Positions 15,382-22,681 of a stretch of DNA of 64,000 bases are shown here, one piece after another. Location: positions 1 to 64,000 of the forward strand of contig NZ_JAGGOF010000021.1 of NCBI RefSeq assembly GCF_018614775.1, read 5' to 3'. The position numbers were made by a program, and so were the translations under genes. Positions within the stretch are counted from its first letter, which is position 1; each line of letters opens with the position of its first letter. The notes under the pieces were generated by a model. The model did no database searches. It was not told the origin of the DNA and saw only the letters and a list, made by a program, of their open reading frames with translations. Source of the DNA: Pseudomonas fluorescens (GTDB taxonomy: Bacteria > Pseudomonadota > Gammaproteobacteria > Pseudomonadales > Pseudomonadaceae).

Positions 15382-16539
15382 TCAGTCAAGGATAAGGTGC
15401 GGCAAAAACCGGCTCGAATCCTTGGTGATCAGGCTATTGTCTTCCCGCACGCCAATGCCCGCTGCCTGGTCGCCAATCACCCACGAACCAATCAGCGTGT
15501 AGCTGTCGCCAAAGCGCGGCAGCGGCGCGAATTCCTGGAGGATGAACGGGGCGTCGGTGTACGGGCCGTCTTCCTTCACGATCAAGCCATCGGCCGTCTG
15601 TAGCTCGATGTTGGCGCCCTCGCGGGAAAAGAACGGCTTGCGCACCCAGCCCTTGGGCACCGCTTTACCGGGGTCGGTATCCAGGCGGGCCTCAAGCAGG
15701 TTCGGATGCCCTTTGTTGAACTCCCACAACAACGGCAGGATGCCTTTGTTGGAGATGATCGATTTCCAGGCCGGTTCGAAAAACTGCGTGTCGCTCTGGG
15801 CAATGGCCGCGCCGAACGGCTCGTGGAAGATGAATTCCCAGGCGTGCAGCTTGAACAGGTGGGGAATCCAGCGCTCTTGCAGATCGACGAAGCGCCCTTC
15901 GCTGTTCAGGCCGATGTCTTCGATGTCGATGTGTCGCGATTCGATGCCGACGGTCTCCGCGATCAGGCGCAGGTAGTCGGTGGTGCCTTTGTCTTCGACC
16001 GAGTCTTTCATCGAGGCAAAGTAGAACGGCTGCTTGAGCTGCAATTGGGCAAACGCCTGGTGCAGCTTGGTGTCGATGCTGTTGAACTGGTCGACATGCG
16101 CAGGCAGCAAACCACGTTCGATGCACTGCTCCAGCCAACCCCACTGAAACGCCGCCGCTTCGTACAGGCTGGTCGGCGTGTCGTAGTTGAGTTCCAGCAG
16201 CTTGGCGGGACCGTTGCCGTTGTAGGAGAAATCCATGCGCCCATACAGGTGCGGGTGGCCTTCGAGCCATGAAGTGCGCACCAGGTCGAAGAACGGCGCG
16301 GGGATGCTCAGTCGCTCCAGCATTTCTTCGCTCTGCACCACGCGGGCCACAAGGTCCATGCACATCTGATGGATCTCGGTGGTCGGGTCTTCGAGGTCAT
16401 TCTCGATCTGCTTGAGCGTGAACTGGTAGTAGGCGCTCTCGTCCCAATAGGGTTCGTCGTCGATGGTGTGGAACAGAAAGCCGAGTTTTTCGGCCGTCTG
16501 TTTCCAGTCATGCCGTTCTGCGCAATGGATCTTCTTCAT
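15382..16539 (-). CDS. yjfC: Glutathionylspermidine synthase-like ATP-grasp ligase (YjfC-like)
   Basis: A 385-residue protein, the size of E. coli YjfC/YgiC, which resemble the synthetase half of glutathionylspermidine synthase. It carries the family's ELNYDTPTS, KKPF-like RKPFFSREGANIE and FILQEF segments of the ATP-grasp core. The family is expected to form an amide bond using ATP, but the substrate of the stand-alone members is not established. The start at 16539 (SD GGGGCGAGG) lies 11 bases after the upstream lipoprotein gene. It is the last gene of a six-gene operon matching E. coli yjfIJKLMC in content and order. Confidence 0.9.
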   Translation of the reverse strand: MKKIHCAERHDWKQTAEKLGFLFHTIDDEPYWDESAYYQFTLKQIENDLEDPTTEIHQMCMDLVARVVQSEEMLERLSIPAPFFDLVRTSWLEGHPHLYGRMDFSYNGNGPAKLLELNYDTPTSLYEAAAFQWGWLEQCIERGLLPAHVDQFNSIDTKLHQAFAQLQLKQPFYFASMKDSVEDKGTTDYLRLIAETVGIESRHIDIEDIGLNSEGRFVDLQERWIPHLFKLHAWEFIFHEPFGAAIAQSDTQFFEPAWKSIISNKGILPLLWEFNKGHPNLLEARLDTDPGKAVPKGWVRKPFFSREGANIELQTADGLIVKEDGPYTDAPFILQEFAPLPRFGDSYTLIGSWVIGDQAAGIGVREDNSLITKDSSRFLPHLILD

Positions 16540-16550
16540 GGCCTCGCCCC

Positions 16551-17261
16551 TCAGCCGCCGGAGCTGCTCGAACCGCCCCAACCACTGCGAGCACTGGCCT
16601 TGCTGCCGAAGCCGCCCCGGGAGGTGGAAGAGGCCACGGAGATCGACTTGTTGGCGGACCGGATGGTATCGGTGTAGCTGCCATACCGCGCCTGGTTCGA
16701 CTTGGTAAAGGTCAAGCCTTTGGCAACCCGCTGGGCGAGCGTCGAGGACGCGTAGCCACCGCGATCATCGCGGTAGCGGTAGACCGGCTCGGAGTAATAG
16801 CTGTTGCGGTTGCTGCTCAGCATGTTGCCGATCAGCAAGCCGGTCAGCAGGCTGCCGCCGGAGAAGCCCGAACCACCGGTGCCCGCTGCCGAGGCCGGCA
16901 ATTGGGCCGCGGCGGCGTCCACCTGGGACTGCGTGACTTCGCCATTGGCGGTCAGTTCGAAGCCGCCCAGCTTGGGGATGAATTTGCCGGTGGAATCCTG
17001 CTGGCACCAGTCGGCGACAAAGTCGGCGTCGCAATCGGCCTGGCTGTCGTACACCGGCGCAATGCTGCGGTGTTCAGCCATGGCTTTCATGTAGGCGTCG
17101 GAGCAGACGTCCACCGGCAGTTTTTCATCGACGCATTGCTGCACGGACTGGAAGTTGTACTTCTTCTGCAACGGGTAGGTTTTTTCCGTCGGCCCGCAAC
17201 CGGATATCGCCATGGCGACCGACGCGGCCAGCGAAAGCTGTACGTACTTGCTTCGTTTCAT
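16551..17261 (-). CDS. yjfM: DUF1190 lipoprotein (YjfM-like)
   Basis: A 236-residue predicted lipoprotein. The signal sequence ends in AISG-C (lipobox, cysteine at about residue 22), followed by a cysteine-containing segment (QQCVDEKLPVDVC, later ADCDADFVADWC) and a glycine/serine-rich C-terminus. These features fit DUF1190. AGGAGG lies 5-6 bases before the ATG and decides the start. It lies between the YjfL- and YjfC-like genes. Its role is unknown; localisation at the membrane alongside a PspA-like protein suggests envelope maintenance. Confidence 0.88.
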   Translation of the reverse strand: MKRSKYVQLSLAASVAMAISGCGPTEKTYPLQKKYNFQSVQQCVDEKLPVDVCSDAYMKAMAEHRSIAPVYDSQADCDADFVADWCQQDSTGKFIPKLGGFELTANGEVTQSQVDAAAAQLPASAAGTGGSGFSGGSLLTGLLIGNMLSSNRNSYYSEPVYRYRDDRGGYASSTLAQRVAKGLTFTKSNQARYGSYTDTIRSANKSISVASSTSRGGFGSKASARSGWGGSSSSGG

Positions 17262-17278
17262 CGGGCCTCCTGGCGCGA

Positions 17279-17707
17279 TCAGTTCGAGGACGGCGTCATG
17301 CACGCGGCGTTCAACATGCCGACGCTGATGGCCACGGCCGCGATGTAGATGCCCGTGGCGATTTCACCGTTCTTGATACGCTGCGAAGCTCCCTTGAGCA
17401 CCAGGCTGGTGACCAGAAAGGCCAGCAACTGGACAAACGCGGCGATCACCGCCCAGACGACGAAGTCGAGGAGGCTGACCGAGTAGGCAATCACGTTGCT
17501 GGCCGGGATGGCGAAACCGATCATCGCGCCGCCCAGGGCGATGGCCGCAGCCACGTTGCCTGAGCGGATCAGCTCGAACTCTTTGTGCGGGGTGATGCGG
17601 GTGTAGATGAACTGGAACAGCGCGAACAGCACGGCGGCGCCGAGAATGTACAACACGAAGCCGAACACGGCAGCTTTGTTCAGGGAAATGGACAGCGCTT
17701 CAAGCAT
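17279..17707 (-). CDS. yjfL: DUF350 membrane protein (YjfL-like)
   Basis: A 142-residue protein with four predicted membrane helices. It carries the DUF350 features: a glycine-rich GGAMIGFAIPASN segment in the second helix and the FEL.R.GN loop before it. AAGGAAG precedes the ATG. The gene is 17 bases from the lipoprotein gene and 15 bases from the DUF2491 gene, so it is co-transcribed. DUF350 proteins are small membrane proteins of unknown function often next to glutathionylspermidine-synthase-like genes, as here. Confidence 0.88.
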   Translation of the reverse strand: MLEALSISLNKAAVFGFVLYILGAAVLFALFQFIYTRITPHKEFELIRSGNVAAAIALGGAMIGFAIPASNVIAYSVSLLDFVVWAVIAAFVQLLAFLVTSLVLKGASQRIKNGEIATGIYIAAVAISVGMLNAACMTPSSN

Positions 17708-17722
17708 GGACGTCTTCCTTAT

Positions 17723-18388
17723 TCAAATGGTGTTCAGGTCGGTGGTGTACAGCGTAATGCCCAGCGAAGTGCTCAAGCTGATGGTGGCTTCGGCGTCCTC
17801 CTCGACAGAGAACAGCAGGAACTCCCTGCGATCCGTCAGGCCGGTGTCGCGGGCGTACAGCATCGAACGGTGCTCGACGCTGTAGGACTCGTCCGGATTG
17901 CTCACGCGTTCGCTCAACGCCACCAGTTCGGTCTGGCCGCTCTCGGTGCCCCATTCGCGGGTGTAGTCGACGCCGTCGTGGGTGTAGGTCGGCAGGCCAA
18001 TCAGGCTTTCCGGCCCGGCCAACCGGCGCAACTCCGCTTCACTGTTGACGGTGACATAGCTGAGGTAGTTGAACAGGATCACCGACTCGACCTGTCCATC
18101 GACCGCGCCACTGGTGTGCACTTGCAGCCAGTAGTCTTCGTCGTTCATGTAGAAGCGCGACAGCCAGTTCGACTGGCCGAGATCGACCACGCCCATGCTC
18201 CAGATTTCCTGCGGGCCCGGAATGACCACGGCGCTGTTGCCGTCGAGCAGCAATTTCAGCGTGGTGTCGAACATCAGCCCTTTGCCGGAAGCCAGGCCCA
18301 GCGGACCGTCCAGTGGCGGTACGTCGCCGGTGGAATGCTTGTTCGCGTTCGGGGCTTCGAGCCCCATCAACTGTTTAAACCATCCCAT
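17723..18388 (-). CDS. yjfK: DUF2491 protein (YjfK-like)
   Basis: A 221-residue soluble protein beginning MGWFKQLMGLE, typical of YjfK/DUF2491. No catalytic motif is visible and no signal peptide is present, so it is probably cytoplasmic. It sits between the PspA-like and DUF350 genes in the order of E. coli yjfIJKLMC. A 181-base gap separates it from the PspA-like gene, the only large gap in this operon, which contains a degenerate palindrome but no clear promoter. Function unknown. Confidence 0.85.
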   Translation of the reverse strand: MGWFKQLMGLEAPNANKHSTGDVPPLDGPLGLASGKGLMFDTTLKLLLDGNSAVVIPGPQEIWSMGVVDLGQSNWLSRFYMNDEDYWLQVHTSGAVDGQVESVILFNYLSYVTVNSEAELRRLAGPESLIGLPTYTHDGVDYTREWGTESGQTELVALSERVSNPDESYSVEHRSMLYARDTGLTDRREFLLFSVEEDAEATISLSTSLGITLYTTDLNTI

Positions 18389-18508
18389 TGGAGATTTCCT
18401 TGAGATGCGTGGAAGCGATGTAGAAAAGTTCGCCGCCCTCGTCGGGCAGCATTAAGGCTGCTGCGCCGGGTGGAGAACAGTACTTTGACCGACCCTTGCC
18501 GAGTAACG

Positions 18509-18533
18509 CTGTGGCGAGGGAGATTGCTCCCGC
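18509..18533. repeat. Degenerate palindromic repeat in the yjfJ-yjfK gap
   Basis: GTGGCGAGGGAGATTGCTCC resembles a second REP-like family common in Pseudomonas (GGCGAGGGAGCTTGCTCCCG). It is imperfect and may form a hairpin between the two genes. Confidence 0.5.
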
Positions 18534-18569
18534 GCCACGGGTACGCCGTGCTCAGAGCACTCGAACCGC

Positions 18570-19268
18570 TTACTCGGCCGATTTTTTCTTCAGTCGTTCC
18601 AGGATTGCATTGGCGCTGCCTTCGTTCGGCGTGATGCCGGCGTCGCGCAGCTTTCGTTCCAGGTCGGTGCCGGTGGAAGCATCGGCCAGTTCGTCCTGGG
18701 CTTGCAGCTCCGCGGCGCGTTGCTGCTGCTTGGCTTGCAGGCGGTTCAGCGTACCGACGGCGGTTTCCAGCTTGCCGTTGGCGCCGCCGCTGGCGATGGA
18801 AGCACTGACCTGGGCTTTCTGCACGCTGTCCCGGGCCTTGGCCATGTCCACTTGCTGGCGCAGGCTCTTGATGCGGCTTTCGGCCTTGGTGATGTCCTTG
18901 CGCATGTTCTCGGCGTAACCGCCAAACTCGGCGGCCTGCTTCTGCTCGACCTCCAGCTCGTTGGTCAGGGTCGAAATGGCTTCGGCCACTTCCAGCGCCA
19001 GGTCTTCGCGGTTGGCCTGGATCGCGGCCAGGGCCTTGGACTCCAGGTCCTTGATCTTGGCGTTGTACTCGCCAACGCGATCGGTCGACAGCTTGTGCTT
19101 GGCCATGATCGTGACCAGCTCACGGCGGGCGTTGGCCAGTGCGGTGTCGGCGTCGCGGATTTCCTGGTCGAGGATGCGCAGGGCTTGCTGGTCGACGATC
19201 GATTCGCCGACTTCGTTGGCACCGCCACGCAGCGCGGTGAACAATTTGCTCCAGATGGACTGAGTCAT
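18570..19268 (-). CDS. yjfJ: PspA/IM30 family protein (YjfJ-like)
   Basis: A 232-residue, almost entirely helical protein with long coiled-coil segments (about 25-165) rich in E, K, A and Q, fitting the PspA/IM30 (ESCRT-III-like) family that coats and stabilises damaged inner membranes. It begins MTQSIWSKLFTALRGGANEVGES, an N-terminal membrane-binding helix pattern. AGGAA precedes the ATG. No psp regulator genes are nearby. In the yjf-type operon it is second, 22 bases after the DUF2170 gene, so it is most likely the membrane-stress effector of the cluster. Confidence 0.88.
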   Translation of the reverse strand: MTQSIWSKLFTALRGGANEVGESIVDQQALRILDQEIRDADTALANARRELVTIMAKHKLSTDRVGEYNAKIKDLESKALAAIQANREDLALEVAEAISTLTNELEVEQKQAAEFGGYAENMRKDITKAESRIKSLRQQVDMAKARDSVQKAQVSASIASGGANGKLETAVGTLNRLQAKQQQRAAELQAQDELADASTGTDLERKLRDAGITPNEGSANAILERLKKKSAE

Positions 19269-19290
19269 TGGATGGTTCCTGTTCGGCGAA

Positions 19291-19956
19291 TTAGATGAAG
19301 AAGCGTTCGAAGGCTTCACTGGCACGCTGGACGTTGTCGACGAGGGTCTTGACCTCAGTCACGACGTTGGTCAGGTTGGAACCTGCACTCAGCGCACCGA
19401 ACATGTTGTAGACGACCTGCCCGTTGGGCATGGACTCGATGCCGATCGAGGACAGCGGGAACATCTCCCGGCTGCGCAGGACTGCGTCGTTGAAGGCCGC
19501 CACGTCGTTGATCGATTCGACATCGACCAGAACGGTGTCGACGATGATCTGGTCACCGACCACGGCGATGTAAATCGGCAAGCCGCCGAAGTCGTTCATT
19601 TCCAGCTTGATGCTGGACTCGGAGCCCTGGACGAGGGAGAGGGTAATTTCGTTGGCAACCACTTCGTCCAGCGCCTGCAAGGCGCTGTAGAGGCGATCGA
19701 TGTTCCAGTTGTTACCTGCGCTCATGTAATCCTCCGACTTGATTGAGCCAGCCAGAATCGGTTGGCGTAGCTGTTTCTCCATCTGCTTGAGCAGGCTTCG
19801 GTTTTCCGGAAGCACCCAAGTCTCGTGTTTCACATACCCGGCGGCACTCAGGCCTGCGCGCATCTGCTTCATGTAGAAGCTCGACGGTTTCTTCGCGGCG
19901 GGTTTGGAGCGCTCCGCGTCGCGGCTCGCCGAATCTGCTGGAGAGCTGTCTGGCAT
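19291..19956 (-). CDS. yjfI: DUF2170 protein (YjfI-like)
   Basis: A 221-residue protein: a charged N-terminal ~35 residues (with KKPSSFYMKQMRAGL) followed by a DUF2170 domain (about 90-221). It is the first gene of the operon, as in E. coli yjfI. No membrane segment or signal peptide is seen. The N-terminal part has a ribbon/helix-like look that could bind DNA or protein, but that is only an impression. Its promoter lies about 40-65 bases upstream and is flanked by two identical palindromes. Confidence 0.82.
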   Translation of the reverse strand: MPDSSPADSASRDAERSKPAAKKPSSFYMKQMRAGLSAAGYVKHETWVLPENRSLLKQMEKQLRQPILAGSIKSEDYMSAGNNWNIDRLYSALQALDEVVANEITLSLVQGSESSIKLEMNDFGGLPIYIAVVGDQIIVDTVLVDVESINDVAAFNDAVLRSREMFPLSSIGIESMPNGQVVYNMFGALSAGSNLTNVVTEVKTLVDNVQRASEAFERFFI

Positions 19957-19978
19957 GATACTGACCCCACTGTGAAAA

Positions 19979-20036
19979 ACTCACGCGTGAGAAACACTAC
20001 AGGTAACTCTGATAACGCTCAATAGCTCACGCGTGA
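19979..20036 (-). promoter_or_regulatory. Promoter bracketed by two identical palindromic operators
   Basis: CTCACGCGTGAG occurs at 19979-19990 and 20025-20036, 46 bases centre to centre. Between them, on the minus strand, TTGAGC (20021-20016) and TAGTGT (19998-19993) form a -35/-10 pair with 17-base spacing. One palindrome lies just upstream of the -35 and the other over the expected transcription start, the layout expected for a repressor acting at both sites. The cognate regulator is not in this window. Confidence 0.65.
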
Positions 20037-20073
20037 GATTTTTCTACCTCACTCCCACAGTTGCTGAAATACC

Positions 20074-20165
20074 CTGTGGGAGCGAGCCTGCTCGCGATAG
20101 CGTCAGGTCAGCCAACCTCTTCGCAAGCTGTCACACCGCTATCGCGAGCAGGCTCGCTCCCACAG
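20074..20165. repeat. REPIN (REP doublet)
   Basis: Two inverted REP units (20074-20101 and 20136-20165) lie between the yjf-type promoter and the end of the mag operon. Confidence 0.9.
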
Positions 20166-20208
20166 GGGATCTTTCTCACAAGGGATCTCTGTGTGACTCC
20201 GAGCGGGC

Positions 20209-21057
20209 TTACGGATAACTAAAGCTCTTGACCAACGTCAGTTCCCCCACCGCCCGCATCGGCACGACGAAGGTTTCCATCTTCTCGTTCGGCGTGCCTT
20301 CCTCGGTAATGACAGTGACTTGCGCAGTGGTCAGGGCCTGCACCGCTTGCTCGGTGCCGCCGCTTTCCTCGCCCCCTTCACCTTCTTCATCATCCGCGAC
20401 CCGGCGATAACCGCCGCCGTAGTAGTTCACGTACACCAGGTACTGGCCTTTGATCGGTGCAGGCATCGAGAAGATTTCCGGACCGTAGCCGGTGGTAACG
20501 TCAACGTCGAGGGCGGCGCCGTTGGGCGCGACGCGGTCGCCGTACCAGATGTGGGCGCCGTCGGGGGTGACGAGGTGCAGGTCCAGGTCGGTGCCGTCGC
20601 TGTCCCAGGTCAGCAATACCCGCAGCTTGGCCGAGCTGGCGCCGCCGCTGGTGTGGAGGAACTGCGTGCGGTGGCGATGCTGGCCGTCGGGGCTGCGCAC
20701 TTCGACGCTGTTGCTGCCGTTGGGGAACGAGAACGGCCGGTCGAACTGGCCGTCCGAGTCGAGCTTGAGCGGCATGCTCACCCCATTGACGATCAGCTTG
20801 CCCGGCTCGCTGTCCCCCTTGGGGGCGGCCTTGATCTGGCCGGTGATACGCGCGGTGGCGGCCTGGCCTTGGGGCGTGTTGACCGACGAAGCCGGGTAGT
20901 TGACGGTCTGGCTGTAGTTTTCGTCTTCATCGCCCGGCGCACCGCTGCGCCAACCGCCGATCGGGGTATCGAGCTTGACGGAGTCGGCAGCGTAGGCCTG
21001 TGGCAACGCGGTCAGGGCGCAGAGCAACAGCAAGACCTGTGGATAACGGAGTGTCAT
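20209..21057 (-). CDS. magF: DUF2135 secreted protein MagF (YfaP-like)
   Basis: A 282-residue protein with a cleavable signal peptide (ending QAYA) and the DUF2135 signature TWDSDGTDLDLHLVTPDG (around residue 150-170), a beta-rich extracytoplasmic domain. The C-terminal FVVPMRAVGELTLVKSFSYP closely matches the end of MagA at the other end of the operon, so the two are paralogues. An acidic/glycine-rich insertion (VADDEEGEGGEESGG) distinguishes it. It starts 3 bases after magE. Expected to act in the periplasm with the alpha-2-macroglobulin MagD. Confidence 0.85.
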   Translation of the reverse strand: MTLRYPQVLLLLCALTALPQAYAADSVKLDTPIGGWRSGAPGDEDENYSQTVNYPASSVNTPQGQAATARITGQIKAAPKGDSEPGKLIVNGVSMPLKLDSDGQFDRPFSFPNGSNSVEVRSPDGQHRHRTQFLHTSGGASSAKLRVLLTWDSDGTDLDLHLVTPDGAHIWYGDRVAPNGAALDVDVTTGYGPEIFSMPAPIKGQYLVYVNYYGGGYRRVADDEEGEGGEESGGTEQAVQALTTAQVTVITEEGTPNEKMETFVVPMRAVGELTLVKSFSYP

Positions 21058-21060
21058 GGT

Positions 21061-22680
21061 CTATTCCAGCAAGAGGTGACGGGCGAGCCCTTCGATATAG
21101 TCTTCGTCCTGGCCGTTGGGATGAGCTTCAAAGGTCAGGTGCAGGTATTCATGTGTCAGGTCGAGGCGGTCTTGCAGCGACAACACGCCGCGCACATAGA
21201 TGCGCTGGCGCTCGCGGTCGACATAAGGCCGGCCGAATGCGACGCGGCAGACGGCGAAAGCACTGATTTCGTTGTAGCCGACTTCGCTTTCCAGCCGCGA
21301 ACGCCAGCCCCGCCGCTGTTTCAGCAACCAGTCCTGGGCGGCGGGCAGCGCCTCGCAGGCCGCCACCGGATTGTCCCAGCGGCTGAGGCTGGCGCGCGGG
21401 TAGGCGTGCAGCAGGATCGCGTCGTAGCGCTGGCCGGCGTTGGCTTGTTCGACGGCTTGCAGCCAGGACAGTTTGTCCGGGCCGGCCTGGTCGGAGTGAT
21501 AGGTGACATCGGTGCCCGCCAACACCAGATCGCTGGTCCAGGCGGCAATTGCGCGGGTTTCGGGAGTCGCCGGGCGTGGCGCGACGCGCTGGCGATGGCT
21601 GCTGTCATCGATGCTCAGGCAATCGCCGTTGCGCTGGGCGTTTTGCAGCAGGTAAGTGCGGATCGCCACCGCCAAGGCCTTGGCGGCTTCGGCGGGTTCG
21701 GCCTTGGCTTCCCGTTGCAGGACCCGGGCGACGTACTCCTCGCGATCCAGCCGCGCGACCAGCTTGCCGGGGGTCAGGAACAGTTCGCCATCGCTGTGGA
21801 TATCCAGCCGGTTACCGTTGGCGAACTCCACGCGGTAGTCGCCGCGCAACTGACCTGGCGTAGCCGGGCGGTCGCCCGCCAGCACCCGTTGCAAGGGATA
21901 GCGGGCAAACAGCCCCACTTCCACACAACGCCCGGTTTCCGCCGGCCAACGCGACGGCAGCGCCGCCGCCAGACCACCACCGTAGACCTTCAAGACCTGC
22001 TGGCTGGTGCCACGCCCACCGGCCCACACGGGCGTGCCGTCGGCCAGCCAACCGGCGAAACCGCCCTGGCGCGACGCAGGTCCCTGTTCGCCCAGCCAGC
22101 TCCAGGTCTTGATCCGCAGGCGACTGCCCAACTCGCCGACCAAACGCCCGTCCGCGGCATTGAGCACCACGTCCAGCAACACCCGACGGGCCTGATCCTG
22201 GGCCGGCAACGTGGCCAGGACCTTGAGCAGCTCAGCGACCGGCACCTGGGTTTGCGGCTGCAAGGCCGGCAGGTCCAGCAGCCACGCCGGCGCCTGGCGG
22301 GATTGCCAATAACCACGCCAGTTCGGCGCCGAAAGCCCAAGCCGCTGGGGTTCGAAATACAAACCGCAGGACTTCACCAGCGCCTGATCGCGACCGATGC
22401 TCTGCCCGGCGCTGCAGCAATAGACTTCTTCCTTCGACTCGCCGCGACATTCATACGCCGGTTCGCGGGCGCCAGTGTCCACCAGCCAGGCGTAGACAAA
22501 CAGCTTCCACAGGCTGCCCAACGGCGCCTGCAATGTGTCGGGCAGCGGCTGGCGATCCAGCACCTGGGTCGGGCTTACCCGCAGCAATTGGCCATCGAAG
22601 GCCAGGCGCAGCGGCTCGTCCTGCGCTGTCGCCAGCACAGGAATCAAGCACAACAGCCACCCGAGCAGCCGCCCACGCAT
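21061..22680 (-). CDS. magE: DUF2300 protein MagE (YfaQ-like)
   Basis: A 539-residue protein with a signal peptide (ending ATAQ) and cysteines suggesting disulphides (YECRGESKEEVYCC). It fits DUF2300/YfaQ. The second half (about 270-480) has a SpoIID-like look, with FANGNRLDIHSDG and REEYVARVLQREAKAEPAEAAKALAVA (shown in pieces: EYVARVLQREA, EPAEAAKALAVAIRTYLL), a pattern of sporulation-type peptidoglycan hydrolases. The C-terminus has DLTHEYLHLTFEAHP, a zinc-protease-like HEYLH sequence. It starts one base after magD. The enzymatic hints are my inference. Confidence 0.8.
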   Translation of the reverse strand: MRGRLLGWLLCLIPVLATAQDEPLRLAFDGQLLRVSPTQVLDRQPLPDTLQAPLGSLWKLFVYAWLVDTGAREPAYECRGESKEEVYCCSAGQSIGRDQALVKSCGLYFEPQRLGLSAPNWRGYWQSRQAPAWLLDLPALQPQTQVPVAELLKVLATLPAQDQARRVLLDVVLNAADGRLVGELGSRLRIKTWSWLGEQGPASRQGGFAGWLADGTPVWAGGRGTSQQVLKVYGGGLAAALPSRWPAETGRCVEVGLFARYPLQRVLAGDRPATPGQLRGDYRVEFANGNRLDIHSDGELFLTPGKLVARLDREEYVARVLQREAKAEPAEAAKALAVAIRTYLLQNAQRNGDCLSIDDSSHRQRVAPRPATPETRAIAAWTSDLVLAGTDVTYHSDQAGPDKLSWLQAVEQANAGQRYDAILLHAYPRASLSRWDNPVAACEALPAAQDWLLKQRRGWRSRLESEVGYNEISAFAVCRVAFGRPYVDRERQRIYVRGVLSLQDRLDLTHEYLHLTFEAHPNGQDEDYIEGLARHLLLE

Positions 22681-22681
22681 G

